Assembly: GCA_964518905.1 (NCBI GenBank)
Contig: CAZFJL010000023.1
Coordinates: 1 to 64,000, forward strand
Direction: 5' to 3'
DNA length: 64,000 nucleotides
From: RDYZ01 sp964518905
GTDB lineage: Bacteria; Cyanobacteriota; Cyanobacteriia; Cyanobacteriales; Geitlerinemataceae
Shown: positions 18,119 to 26,721 of the stretch, piece by piece
Position numbering within the stretch: the first letter of the stretch is position 1
Layout: each line of letters begins with the position of its first letter
Translations under genes and position numbers: made by a program
The notes under the pieces: generated by a model
The model's input: only the letters and a program-made list of their open reading frames with translations
Database searches by the model: none
Told to the model about the DNA's origin: nothing

Positions 18119-19174
18119 TCAGGCGGGTGATGTTACATGATGGGTGGCGAGTTCGATCGCCAGGTTGATGGCGGCGATCATGCTAGTGGGGTCGGCGATA
18201 CCGCGTCCGGCGATATCGAAGGCCGTGCCGTGATCGGGTGAGGTGCGGATGAAGGGCAAGCCGATCGTCGTGTTGACGGCGAGATCGAAGGCGAGCAGTT
18301 TGGTCGGGATCAAGCCTTGATCGTGGTAGAGCGCAAGATACAGGTCGTGCGCCTGGTTTGAGGTCTGTTTTGTGGCGTTTTGGCGATCGCCATACCAGGC
18401 ATGACCGGGCTTCACCCACAGGGTATCGGGTGGAACCAGACCGATCAGGTCGGCTTGGGGATATTTGGTGCGAGCGTGGTCAAGCCAGGTATTCATCCAG
18501 TCGGTTTCTTCGCGACCCAGTTGACCGTTCTCGCCGCTGTGGGGATTGAGGCCCGAAATCGCGATGCGGGGTCGATCGAGGCCAAATTGATCGCGTAGGG
18601 TTTGGATCGCGAGGTCGAGTTTCCAGTCGAGTAGATCTGGGGTTAGGGCTGCGGGAACGCTGGCGAGGGGGATGTGGGTCGTAGCGAGGAGTGTACGCAA
18701 TGACCAGCCGGTGTGTGGCGATTTCGCGACGAACATCATGCCGAAGCGATCGATATTTGCACGTTCGGCGAGCAGCTCGGTTTGACCGGGGTAGTGGTGT
18801 CCGGCGGCTTTCCAGGCGGTTTTGGAGATCGGGGCGGTGATGATCCCGTGGCAGGTTCCATCCAGGCACAGATCGATCGCGCGATTGAGATAGGCAAAGC
18901 TGGCCGCGCCACCGATCGCGCTTTCCTGGCCAGGTTCAATCGCGGAAATATCAACATCAGAGTCAAGATCAGGCTCGACGATCGTCCAGGCTTCCAGATC
19001 AAGATCGGGCTGGCTCAATCTCAGGCGCAAAGCCGTTTCGTGAAGCATTGATCGATGGCCGATCAGGATGAAATGTTCGGGATCGTCATCGAGTTGAGCC
19101 AGGGCTTTGAGGACAACTTCGGGGCCAATTCCGGCGGGGTCGCCGATCGCGATCGCAAGGCGGGATCTAGACAT
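18119..19174 (-). CDS. pdxA: 4-hydroxythreonine-4-phosphate dehydrogenase
   Basis: The protein has 351 residues from the ATG at 19174, giving the usual start MSRSRLAIAIGDPAGIGPEV; an upstream in-frame start at 19219 adds fifteen atypical residues. PdxA oxidises 4-phosphohydroxy-L-threonine in pyridoxal-phosphate synthesis. The metal and substrate motifs are present: GHHYPGQTELLA near 140, YHDQGLIPTKLLAFD near 285-300 and RTSPDHGTAFDIAG near 315-328. Together these hold the three metal-binding His. It is divergent from petM. Confidence 0.95.
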   Translation of the reverse strand: MSRSRLAIAIGDPAGIGPEVVLKALAQLDDDPEHFILIGHRSMLHETALRLRLSQPDLDLEAWTIVEPDLDSDVDISAIEPGQESAIGGAASFAYLNRAIDLCLDGTCHGIITAPISKTAWKAAGHHYPGQTELLAERANIDRFGMMFVAKSPHTGWSLRTLLATTHIPLASVPAALTPDLLDWKLDLAIQTLRDQFGLDRPRIAISGLNPHSGENGQLGREETDWMNTWLDHARTKYPQADLIGLVPPDTLWVKPGHAWYGDRQNATKQTSNQAHDLYLALYHDQGLIPTKLLAFDLAVNTTIGLPFIRTSPDHGTAFDIAGRGIADPTSMIAAINLAIELATHHVTSPA

Positions 19175-19328
19175 GAATGCTGTGGTAAGAATATCGGGGC
19201 AAGTTTGCATCAGCAGCAAGAATCAATTTCTTGGTCGTACTGATTCTCTCCAGCTTAAGATTCGACCCGGCGCACTCTATACTGATGGATGGATTTTCCC
19301 AATCAATTTATTTATACAGAGCAAACCC

Positions 19329-19430
19329 ATGGGCGCAGAAATTTTCAACATCGCTATTTTGTCCTCGACGTTGATCATGGTCGGCCTCGGTGCTGGCTTC
19401 CTGCTGCTGAAAGTTCAAGGCAGCAAGTAG
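19329..19430 (+). CDS. petM: Cytochrome b6f complex subunit PetM
   Basis: This is a 33-residue protein with one transmembrane helix: MGAEIFNIAILSS, a VGLGAGFLLL helix and the C-terminal KVQGSK. The pattern of a short polar start, one helix and the ending L(L)K(V/I)QG is that of PetM (subunit VII), a peripheral small subunit of the b6f complex in the thylakoid membrane. It is too short for default gene calling; the same frame is open further upstream, but without homology. A terminator lies 90 bp downstream. Confidence 0.85.
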   Translation: MGAEIFNIAILSSTLIMVGLGAGFLLLKVQGSK

Positions 19431-19519
19431 ATTACGACATTGAGCCGCAATGTATCCCGGCGTGTCATCAGGTCTCGCTGTGTAGCGTTCTGTGGTTCGC
19501 TGGCGATGACATTGGTTTT

Positions 19520-19536
19520 GGGAAGCATGGCTTCCC
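19520..19536 (+). terminator. Rho-independent terminator of petM
   Basis: GGGAAGC, loop ATG, GCTTCCC form a 7-bp stem followed by TATTTTTTT. Confidence 0.85.
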
Positions 19537-19599
19537 TATTTTTTTGCGTGATTATGCTGCCAGAGTGCCACAACCTGATAGATATTCCGGAGAAGGGCG

Positions 19600-19631
19600 A
19601 GAAGTCCGACTTTTCCAAAAGTCGGACTTCT
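19600..19631. repeat. Dispersed inverted repeat, copy 1
   Basis: AGAAGTCCGACTTTT and AAAAGTCGGACTTCT are perfect 15-bp arms with a 2-nt spacer. The flanks (GGGCG before, GATGGGC and GGGTAATACTCT after) recur with the copy at 26659-26691, so the repeated unit is about 75 bp and not just a terminator. Confidence 0.85.
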
Positions 19632-20086
19632 GAGATGGGCAATTATTTGCGGGTAATACTCTAACTCTGCGTGATCCCTAAGGTCTGGAGTGATGACAGC
19701 GTGCGGTTTTGATCTGCTTAAACGATCAAAAGGTTGGCGAGAGACAAGCGATCGGGTAGGATGGGCTATCTGCAATGCTGTTGGTCGCTTGAGACTGGTC
19801 AGCCTGCGAGCATGAAAAGTAATATAGATCCGCTGTATTGCACCGCTTATTTGCAAGTCTTTCCTCGCTGATTAGCTGTTGACCTGATGTTATACCAAGA
19901 GCTTTGAAGCTATAACGAGAATTGTGTCGTTAGGCCGTTGTGGCGTTGATTAATGGTTCGTATTTCCGGCTGAGTTTGGCAGGCGATCGTGTCCGCTTCA
20001 TACATACGATCTCGACTGCTCATTTCTCACATTGTCCATCTTCCCCTCTCGTCTTGTCGCTGGCGTTCGTGCTGGCTTGAATTTTT

Positions 20087-21454
20087 ATGGCTCTTCCGAT
20101 TGTTGCAATTATTGGCCGCCCGAATGTGGGCAAATCGACGTTTGTGAACCGCTTGGTCGGCGGGAAAGATGCGATCGTCCACGATGAACCGGGCGTGACG
20201 CGCGATCGCACCTACAAGCCCGCGTTTTGGTGCGATCGCGAATTTCAGGTGGTGGATACCGGCGGGATCGTGTTTGACGATGACACGGAATTTTTGCCCT
20301 ACATCCGCGAGCAGGCGTTTACGGCGTTGCAAGAGGCGAGCGTCGCGATTTTCGTGGTGGATGGTCAGCAGGGTGCGACGACGGCGGATATTGAGCTGGC
20401 CGAGTGGTTGCGTCATCAATCCGTGCCGGTGCTGGTGGCGGTGAATAAATGCGAGTCGATCGAGCAAGGACTGGCGCAGGCGGGCGAGTTTTGGAGCTTG
20501 GGATTGGGCGAACCCTATCCGGTGTCGAGCATCCACGGCAGCGGCGTCGGCGATTTGCTGGATGTGATGTTGAAGCATTTACCGGCGACGTCAGAACTAC
20601 CGGATGTTGAAGAAATTAAAGTGGCGATTATTGGTCGTCCGAATGTCGGTAAGTCGAGCCTGCTGAATGCATTTGTCGGGGAAACCCGAGCGATCGTCAG
20701 TCCGATTTCGGGCACGACGCGCGACACGATCGACATGCTGGTCGAACGGGATGGCAAGCGCTATCGCCTCGTCGATACAGCGGGCATCCGCAAGAAAAAA
20801 CATATCGATTACGGGACAGAGTTTTTCAGCATTAACCGGGCGTTTAAAGCAATTCGGCGGGCGGATGTGGTCTTGATGACGATCGACGCGGTGGACGGGA
20901 TCACCGAGCAAGATCAAAAGTTGATGGGGCGCATTATCGACGATGGTCGCGCCTGCGTCATTGTGATTAATAAGTGGGACGCGATCGAAAAAGATACGTA
21001 CACGATTAACGAGTACAACCGCAAAATCGACGATAAGTTTTACTACGTGAGCTGGGCGCCGCGTATCTATGTGAGTGCGCTCACGGGTCAGCGCGTGCCG
21101 AAAATTCTCGATTCGGTCGATCTGGCCTATACCGAGCATCGACGCCGGGTGACGACCTCGGTGATCAACGAGGTGATCGAAGATGCGGTGATGTGGAAAT
21201 CGCCGCCGACCAACCGTCAGGGTCGCCAGGGCAAGATTTATTACGGGACGCAGGTTCGCGCCGAGCCACCGACGATCGCGCTCTTCGTCAATGATCCCAA
21301 GCGCTTCGGTGATAACTATCGTCGCTACATCGAGCGTCAGTTCCGCGAGCAGCTCGGGTTTGCCGGAACGCCGATTCGTGTCATCTGGCGCGGCAAGAAA
21401 TCACGGGAGAGCGATCGCGATACGCCGTCGCTAAACCGGGCACTTCGCACCTAA
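20087..21454 (+). CDS. der: Ribosome-assembly GTPase Der (EngA)
   Basis: The 455-residue protein has the tandem G domains unique to Der. The first G1 GRPNVGKS is at residues 10-17 with DTGG at G3. The second GRPNVGKS is near 185-192, followed by DTAG, and its G4 is NKWD near 300. A KH-like C-terminal domain follows (VRAEPPTIALFVNDPKRF). Der is essential for maturation of the 50S subunit. The gene stands alone on the plus strand, rich in CGATCG sites; a tRNA-Ser gene follows. Confidence 0.97.
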   Translation: MALPIVAIIGRPNVGKSTFVNRLVGGKDAIVHDEPGVTRDRTYKPAFWCDREFQVVDTGGIVFDDDTEFLPYIREQAFTALQEASVAIFVVDGQQGATTADIELAEWLRHQSVPVLVAVNKCESIEQGLAQAGEFWSLGLGEPYPVSSIHGSGVGDLLDVMLKHLPATSELPDVEEIKVAIIGRPNVGKSSLLNAFVGETRAIVSPISGTTRDTIDMLVERDGKRYRLVDTAGIRKKKHIDYGTEFFSINRAFKAIRRADVVLMTIDAVDGITEQDQKLMGRIIDDGRACVIVINKWDAIEKDTYTINEYNRKIDDKFYYVSWAPRIYVSALTGQRVPKILDSVDLAYTEHRRRVTTSVINEVIEDAVMWKSPPTNRQGRQGKIYYGTQVRAEPPTIALFVNDPKRFGDNYRRYIERQFREQLGFAGTPIRVIWRGKKSRESDRDTPSLNRALRT

Positions 21455-21563
21455 ACGACGCGGGTCAAGATTTGCGTTCTTCAATAATTCTCAATTTATT
21501 TTGCTGAGAATTATTTGAAAGTTCGTCAAAGCACGTGATATATTGTCGTTCACGTGTTCACCT

Positions 21564-21648
21564 GGAGAGGTGGCAGAGCGGTTGAATGCGCTGCACTCGA
21601 AATGCAGTTTAGGGAAACTTAACGAGGGTTCGAATCCCTCCCTCTCCG
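21564..21648 (+). tRNA. tRNA-Ser (anticodon CGA)
   Basis: The 85-nt gene has acceptor arms GGAGAGG and CCTCTCC, an anticodon stem CTGCA/TGCAG around the loop CTCGAAA, a long variable arm (TTAGGGAAACTTAA region) as expected for class II tRNASer, and the T-arm GAGGG-TTCGAAT-CCCTC. The discriminator is G, and CCA is not encoded. Confidence 0.95.
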
Positions 21649-21680
21649 TTTTACAGCAGATTAATCTAGGCGTTCGTGAC

Positions 21681-21734
21681 CGGCACTCAGTCACAATCCG
21701 TGTTCGCTATGACTGAGTCACGGCACTGAGTCAC
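21681..21734. repeat. Short direct and inverted repeats downstream of tRNA-Ser
   Basis: CGGCACTCAGTCAC (21681) recurs as CGGCACTGAGTCAC (21721). ACTCAGTCA (21685-21693) is also complementary to TGACTGAGT (21710-21718), a 9-bp stem with no T tract after it. The function is unknown. Confidence 0.5.
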
Positions 21735-21760
21735 GATTCTTCTACGCAGCCCCGTCGCGT

Positions 21761-22880
21761 CTAAACATGACAGGATGGGTAGCTGGTTGGGTAGCGAGGA
21801 AGCGTAATTCTAAAGGTTGTGCCGTGGCCGATCTCTGAGTCGATGACGATCGCGCCTTGGTGTTGCTGGACGATAATTTCGTGGCTAATGGCAAGGCCGA
21901 GTCCTGTGCCTTGGCCAATCGGTTTTGTCGTGAAAAATGGTATCGAATAAGCGCGATTTTAGCTCTTCGGAAATTCCGGGGCCATTATCAGAAATCGAAA
22001 TTTCGATTTCTGATAGGTCAATCGCTCTGGTTCTAATCTCAATGAAAGGTGGTTCTTCGGTGGGATTGCAGTCTTTGGGATCGTAACCGGTTAGATCAAT
22101 CGCATCGATCGCATTGGTCAGCAAGTTCATAAAGACCTGATTGAGCTGCCCGTGACAACATTCGATCGGCGGTAACGTCTCATAATGTTTGACGATCTTA
22201 ATCGCGGGTCGCCGTTCATTTGCTTCAAGGCGATAGCGCAAAATCATCAAACTATTATCAATGCCATCGTGAATATCGGCCTCTTTACTCTTGGCCTCAT
22301 CGAGCCGCGAAAAATTCCGCAGTGACGAGACAATATCGCAAATACGCATTGCGCCGATCTGCATTGATTGCAAAATTTGGACGGTATCTTGGGCGATGAA
22401 TTCTAGTTCTTCCGGCTCGATCGGTAGGAGTTGTTGATCAATTTCTGGCGCGTGTTGACGGTATGCCTCGACCGTTTTAAGCAAATCTTCGGCGTAATCT
22501 TGTAAATGTTTTAGGTTGCCGTAGATAAAATTAATCGGGTTGTTAATTTCGTGGGCGAGTCCGGCGACGAGTTGACCCAGGCTCGACATCTTTTCGGTTT
22601 GGACAAGCTGCGCCTGGGCATGTTGGAGCTTATGGAGAGCAGCTTGGCGTTCTTCCAGTGAGGCTTGGGATGCCTGCAATTCATCCAGGGCATTGCGTAA
22701 GAGAGTTTCTTTGCGATCGGTTGCGGCCTCTAGCTGCTCGCGATCGGCGTAGGAACGTTTGAGCTGCTTTTGTAGGATGCGGTTTTCTCGTTCGAGTGCT
22801 TTTAGACGTGCCTCTAGCTGCTCAGTCGATGTTGTGGTGACGGTGGCTTTGGCGTATACATTTACATCGTCATTCATCAT
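21761..22880 (-). pseudogene. Sensor histidine kinase with a frameshift in the catalytic domain
   Basis: The frame starting at 22880 has an N-terminal coiled coil (residues about 18-90), a HisKA domain with GQLVAGLAHEINNPINFI (phospho-His near 111), an N box (NQVFMNLLTNAIDAID) and a G1 box (SDNGPGIS). It then reads into a non-homologous end and stops at 21885. From 21933 the next frame continues as PIGQGTGLGLAISHEIIVQQ and on to GHGTTFRITLP, a perfect G2 box and end of the ATPase domain, ending at the TAG at 21761. An extra base in the A run 21933-21937 explains this. It is either a true inactivating mutation, a slippage site or a sequencing error. It follows the FIST gene by 45 bp and is probably its partner kinase. 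Confidence 0.85.
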
Positions 22881-22925
22881 AATTTTCTATATTTTGTGGC
22901 TATGCACACAAGGGAGAGGAGGATA

Positions 22926-24089
22926 TTAGACTTCACCAAACAGCAAGGTGACAAAGGTTTCATTGTGAAAACAAACGCGCTCTTTGGTCTCAAACAATGG
23001 TGAAATTTCACCATTGGTATAAAATCCCATTCCCGGAATGGGCTTGTCCTGGCAGGCTTGGGCGATGTTGTATTCTTCGCTGGTATGGCTGCCTAAAATC
23101 TGGCGGCGAGCGCAACAGGAAAAATACAGCGCTCCTTGGGGAGTAGACGTTGTGGGAAAACGCTCAATCGCCTTTTTGATCGAGAGTTCCGAAGCGGACA
23201 GAATTTCGCTACGGTTGGCTTCGGTGAGCTGTACGGTGGCACCTTCTGGGATATCACCAAAAAAGGTAATGTAGCCGTCTTCGATACGATCGCTACCGCT
23301 CGTGGCTCGCAAATAAAAAGGGGTATTCGCCTCTTCGTATACGGCCAGGGGATATTCCAGAGACGGGGAACGGTTGCCGAGGTAGTTTTGATAGAATTCG
23401 ATCGCCGGATGGCCATCAATTTCGTACACAATATTATTCGAGACCTTGGTCACAGTTCCCGTTTTGCCGATCGGCTGCCAGCCGCTCGCAACGCCGTAAC
23501 CAAAGGCGATCGCGCCGGAAAAAAGCAGCACGGGCAGCGCGTCGGTATAGACTTCGGTTTTATAAAACTGATGGGTGCGTTTAAATCGCCATTGATCAGC
23601 GGTCAAGCCACCAAACACGGGAACGCTGCCCTTGAGTGCGTGTTCCAATGCCTGCAAGACGACAACGGCGCTTGCCGTTAAGCTTTCGGGCAGGGCGATC
23701 GCAAATTGAATCTCGTCGAGCTGACGATCCCCGAGTGCCATCGCGATCGCCGTATCCGCCGCCGCTGCTTCATCCTGAGAAACTTGCTGACCGATCCCGG
23801 CGCGAATAGTCACCACATCGGAGCTAAACAGCATCAGCGCGATCGAATCCTGCTCAAATCCCATCACCGAGGAAATCTCGCCGTCGGTCGTGCCACCGAT
23901 CAGCTCAAGGCCGGGGTAGGTCTGAGCGATCGCCTCTAGGAGTTGCTCATACTCAAAGTCCACAGCCGCCAGGAGGATGCCCGCTTGAGGCTGCAATCCT
24001 GCGAGCTGTTCCTGACACTGCGTCAAGACATCAGCGATCGCCTCTTCCGAATCTGGGTCATTACTGTGACCAACAATGACTTTCAGCAT
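22926..24089 (-). CDS. FIST domain sensor protein
   Basis: The 387-residue protein has a FIST-N domain (residues about 20-200, with LELIGGTTDGEISS near 60 and VFGGLTADQWRF near 160) and a FIST-C domain (200-380, with PIPGMGFYTNGEISPLF near the end). There is no membrane segment. FIST domains are predicted small-ligand sensors, possibly for amino acids, and often sit beside kinases or chemotaxis genes. Here a histidine kinase gene follows 45 bp downstream on the same strand, so the protein is likely its input partner. A 13-bp dyad lies about 50 bp upstream of the start. Confidence 0.88.
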   Translation of the reverse strand: MLKVIVGHSNDPDSEEAIADVLTQCQEQLAGLQPQAGILLAAVDFEYEQLLEAIAQTYPGLELIGGTTDGEISSVMGFEQDSIALMLFSSDVVTIRAGIGQQVSQDEAAAADTAIAMALGDRQLDEIQFAIALPESLTASAVVVLQALEHALKGSVPVFGGLTADQWRFKRTHQFYKTEVYTDALPVLLFSGAIAFGYGVASGWQPIGKTGTVTKVSNNIVYEIDGHPAIEFYQNYLGNRSPSLEYPLAVYEEANTPFYLRATSGSDRIEDGYITFFGDIPEGATVQLTEANRSEILSASELSIKKAIERFPTTSTPQGALYFSCCARRQILGSHTSEEYNIAQACQDKPIPGMGFYTNGEISPLFETKERVCFHNETFVTLLFGEV

Positions 24090-24518
24090 GATTGCAAGAC
24101 CAATTTGCTCGAATTTTAGTTAAAAATACTGAGGTTGGATTTACAATAACAAGCTTTTATTGTAAATCCATCTCCTTAAAACTCAATAAGAAATACAGGA
24201 TACCCGGATACTTCTGGCATTATGACTACGAATAATTACAGGCTCGACCAACGGGATCTCGACTTAAAATCTCTCTCAAAAAATATAGTGCTAGCAGCTT
24301 ACCGACCCGTTCTACTTCTCCAGTAAAGTCAAGATATCAAAACAAAAGACTCCATTCCGGTTCGGGACTCGTACTAGGATGGAGAGCTGTCTTCGATCAT
24401 TAACGTAAGGCAATTTTTTGCCGAGATCGCGTCTAGTTGTCCCAAGCTAGACCCCAGCGATCGTCCTGTTTTTGAGTCGATAATTCTCGTCGAGCCTTAC
24501 ACCACAGCATTCTTTGTC
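24090..24518. other. Divergent promoter region between the FIST gene and the arginine dihydrolase gene
   Basis: 429 bp with the dyad at 24137-24169. I saw no NtcA-type GTA-N8-TAC site and no small gene. Confidence 0.5.
24137..24169. promoter_or_regulatory. 13-bp inverted repeat upstream of the FIST gene
   Basis: GGATTTACAATAA and TTATTGTAAATCC are perfectly complementary around the spacer CAAGCTT. The arms are AT-rich and no T tract follows, so an operator or a 5'-leader structure is more likely than a terminator. Confidence 0.5.
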
Positions 24519-26633
24519 ATGACCGAGCCGATTCGCATTCTCATGTGCGCCCCTGACCACTACGACGTGGACTACGTGATCAATCCGTGGATGGAAGGCA
24601 ATATCCACAAATCCTCGCAAGAACGCGCGGTTGAGCAATGGGGTGGGCTGCACAAAATTCTCAAACAGCACGCAACCGTTGAAATGGTTCCGCCACAAAA
24701 AGGTTGGCCGGATATGGTGTTTACGGCGAATGCCGGTCTTGTCCTCGGCGACAAAGCCGTTGTGAGTCGGTTTTACCACCCGGAGCGCCAAGGTGAGGAA
24801 CCCTATTTCAAAGCCTGGTTTGAGGAAAACGGGTTCCAGGTCTTCGAGTTGCCCGAGGATCTGCCGTTTGAAGGTGCAGGCGATGCGCTGCTCGATCGCG
24901 AGGGTCGCTGGCTGTGGGCCGGGTATGGTTTCCGTTCCGAACTCGACGCACATCCCTATCTGGCCAAGTGGCTGGATATCGAAGTGCTATCGCTCCAGTT
25001 GGTTGACGATCGGTTCTACCACCTCGATACCTGCTTCTGTCCGTTGCAGGGTGGTTACTTGATGTACTACCCGCCCGCATTCGACTTCTACTCGAACCGC
25101 ATTATCGAGATGCGCGTACCCGCAGACAAGCGCATCGTGATTGAAGAGCCGGATGCGGTGAACTTCGCTTGTAATACCGTCAATGTCGGCAATATTGTCG
25201 TGATGAACAAGGCGAGCGATCGCCTCAAGGGCAAGCTTGAAGCCGCTGGGTTCACGGTACTCGAAACGCCGCTGACGGAGTTTCTCAAGGCGGGCGGCGC
25301 GGCCAAGTGCTTGACCCTACGCACGACCGAGCCGATCGATCCGCAGGTTTCGGCCAACGATTCGGTCGTCAGCCAAACGGTGACGATGCGCGGTCACCTG
25401 CTCGATACCGGCTTGATCGATCGCGCTCTCGATCTGATTCAAGAGGGCGGCGGCAGCTTCCAAGTGCTGCGCTTTGATCTTGGCAAACAGCGTCAAAGTC
25501 TTTCGACAGCGGAGATCCGCGTCTCGGCGGCATTCCAAGGCATTCTCGAAGAAATCGTCGCGCAACTCATCGATCTCGGTGCTGAAGCGCGTCCGCAGGA
25601 TGAAAAAGATGCGACGCTGACGCCGGTAGAAATGGACGGTGTGTCGCCGGATGATTTCTATGTGACGACGATTTACCCGACGGAAATTCGCGTCAATGGC
25701 GATTGGATTCGCATCCAGGGTCAACGTATGGATGGCGCGATCGCGGTGTCGGAAACGGCAGATGGTGTCATTGCTCGCTGTAAGCTCCTGCGTGACTTGG
25801 AGCTGGGCGAAAAAGTCGTGACGGGGATCAGCGGTATCCGTACCGTCCGTAAACCCGAGTCGCGCGAATCGCGATCGAGCGAATTTAGCTTTATGTCGTC
25901 GGGCGTGTCGAGCGAGCGCCGGGTTGAGCTGGTCGTGGATCAGGTGGCGTGGGAATTGCGCCAAATCCGCGATCGGGGTGGTAAAACCGTGATCACCGCT
26001 GGCCCGGTGGTCATCCATACCGGCGGCGCGGAACATCTATCGTGGCTGATCCGCAACGGTTATGTTCAAGGTCTCCTCGGTGGCAATGCGATCGCGGTAC
26101 ACGACATTGAACAATCGATGCTGGGCACGTCGCTGGGCGTGGACATGAAACGCGGTGTCGCCGTGCGTGGCGGTCACCGTCACCACCTCAACGCGATCAA
26201 CCTGATTCGTCGTCACGGCAGCATCGCCAACGCGGTCGAAGCGGGAGTTATTCCCAGCGGCGTGATGTACGAGTGCGTTAAACATAACGTGCCGTTTGTC
26301 CTCGCCGGTTCGATTCGTGATGACGGCCCGCTACCGGACACGATCATGGATCTGATCGACGCGCAAACTGCTTACTCGAACTTACTTGAAGGCACGGATG
26401 CGATCTTGATGCTTTCGACGATGTTGCACTCGATCGGAGTGGGCAACATGACACCGTCGGGCGTGAAGATGATTTGTGTGGATATCAACCCGGCGGTGGT
26501 GACGAAACTGAGCGATCGCGGCTCGGTCGAGTCTACCGGCGTGGTGACGGATGTTGGCCTCTTCCTGAGCTTGCTGGTGAAGCAGCTCGATCGGCTGACG
26601 ACACCGTATCCGTCACCGGTTAGCGCTCGTTAA
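24519..26633 (+). CDS. argZ: Arginine dihydrolase / ornithine-processing fusion (ArgZ/AgrE type)
   Basis: The 704-residue protein has an N-terminal arginine dihydrolase domain of the guanidine-modifying superfamily (residues 1-280) and a C-terminal LOR/SDH-type domain (about 290-700, with HLSWLIRNGYV, GGNAIAVHDIE and AVRGGHRHHLNAINLI). The catalytic Cys of ArgZ (Cys264 in Synechocystis) falls on residue 264 here, in GGAAKCLTLRT. FTANAGLV near 70 and FYHLDTCFCPL near 166-176 hold the other catalytic residues. ArgZ turns arginine into ornithine, CO2 and two ammonia in the ornithine-ammonia cycle. In Anabaena AgrE the C-terminal domain converts ornithine to proline. Both roles serve nitrogen storage and remobilisation (cyanophycin). 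Confidence 0.93.
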   Translation: MTEPIRILMCAPDHYDVDYVINPWMEGNIHKSSQERAVEQWGGLHKILKQHATVEMVPPQKGWPDMVFTANAGLVLGDKAVVSRFYHPERQGEEPYFKAWFEENGFQVFELPEDLPFEGAGDALLDREGRWLWAGYGFRSELDAHPYLAKWLDIEVLSLQLVDDRFYHLDTCFCPLQGGYLMYYPPAFDFYSNRIIEMRVPADKRIVIEEPDAVNFACNTVNVGNIVVMNKASDRLKGKLEAAGFTVLETPLTEFLKAGGAAKCLTLRTTEPIDPQVSANDSVVSQTVTMRGHLLDTGLIDRALDLIQEGGGSFQVLRFDLGKQRQSLSTAEIRVSAAFQGILEEIVAQLIDLGAEARPQDEKDATLTPVEMDGVSPDDFYVTTIYPTEIRVNGDWIRIQGQRMDGAIAVSETADGVIARCKLLRDLELGEKVVTGISGIRTVRKPESRESRSSEFSFMSSGVSSERRVELVVDQVAWELRQIRDRGGKTVITAGPVVIHTGGAEHLSWLIRNGYVQGLLGGNAIAVHDIEQSMLGTSLGVDMKRGVAVRGGHRHHLNAINLIRRHGSIANAVEAGVIPSGVMYECVKHNVPFVLAGSIRDDGPLPDTIMDLIDAQTAYSNLLEGTDAILMLSTMLHSIGVGNMTPSGVKMICVDINPAVVTKLSDRGSVESTGVVTDVGLFLSLLVKQLDRLTTPYPSPVSAR

Positions 26634-26658
26634 ACGGGTAAAACAACTGGGGAGGGCG

Positions 26659-26691
26659 AGAAGTCCGACTTTTTTTTAAAGTCGGACTTCT
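26659..26691. repeat. Dispersed inverted repeat, copy 2; also a possible convergent terminator
   Basis: AGAAGTCCGACTTT and AAAGTCGGACTTCT (14-bp arms, 5-T loop) share arms and flanks with 19600-19631. It lies between convergent argZ and menC and may terminate both. Confidence 0.85.
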
Positions 26692-26721
26692 GGAATGGGC
26701 GATTCTTTTTGGGTAATACTC

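Larger units (their letters stand above)
19431..20086. other. Intergenic region between petM and der
   Basis: 656 bp with the petM terminator (19520-19536), the first copy of a dispersed inverted repeat (19600-19631) and no supported gene. The remaining 400 bp up to der show nothing recognisable. Confidence 0.6.

Noticed and set aside
19107..19328. Longer frame leading into petM
   Set aside because: Only the last 33 residues match PetM; the rest overlaps pdxA on the other strand.
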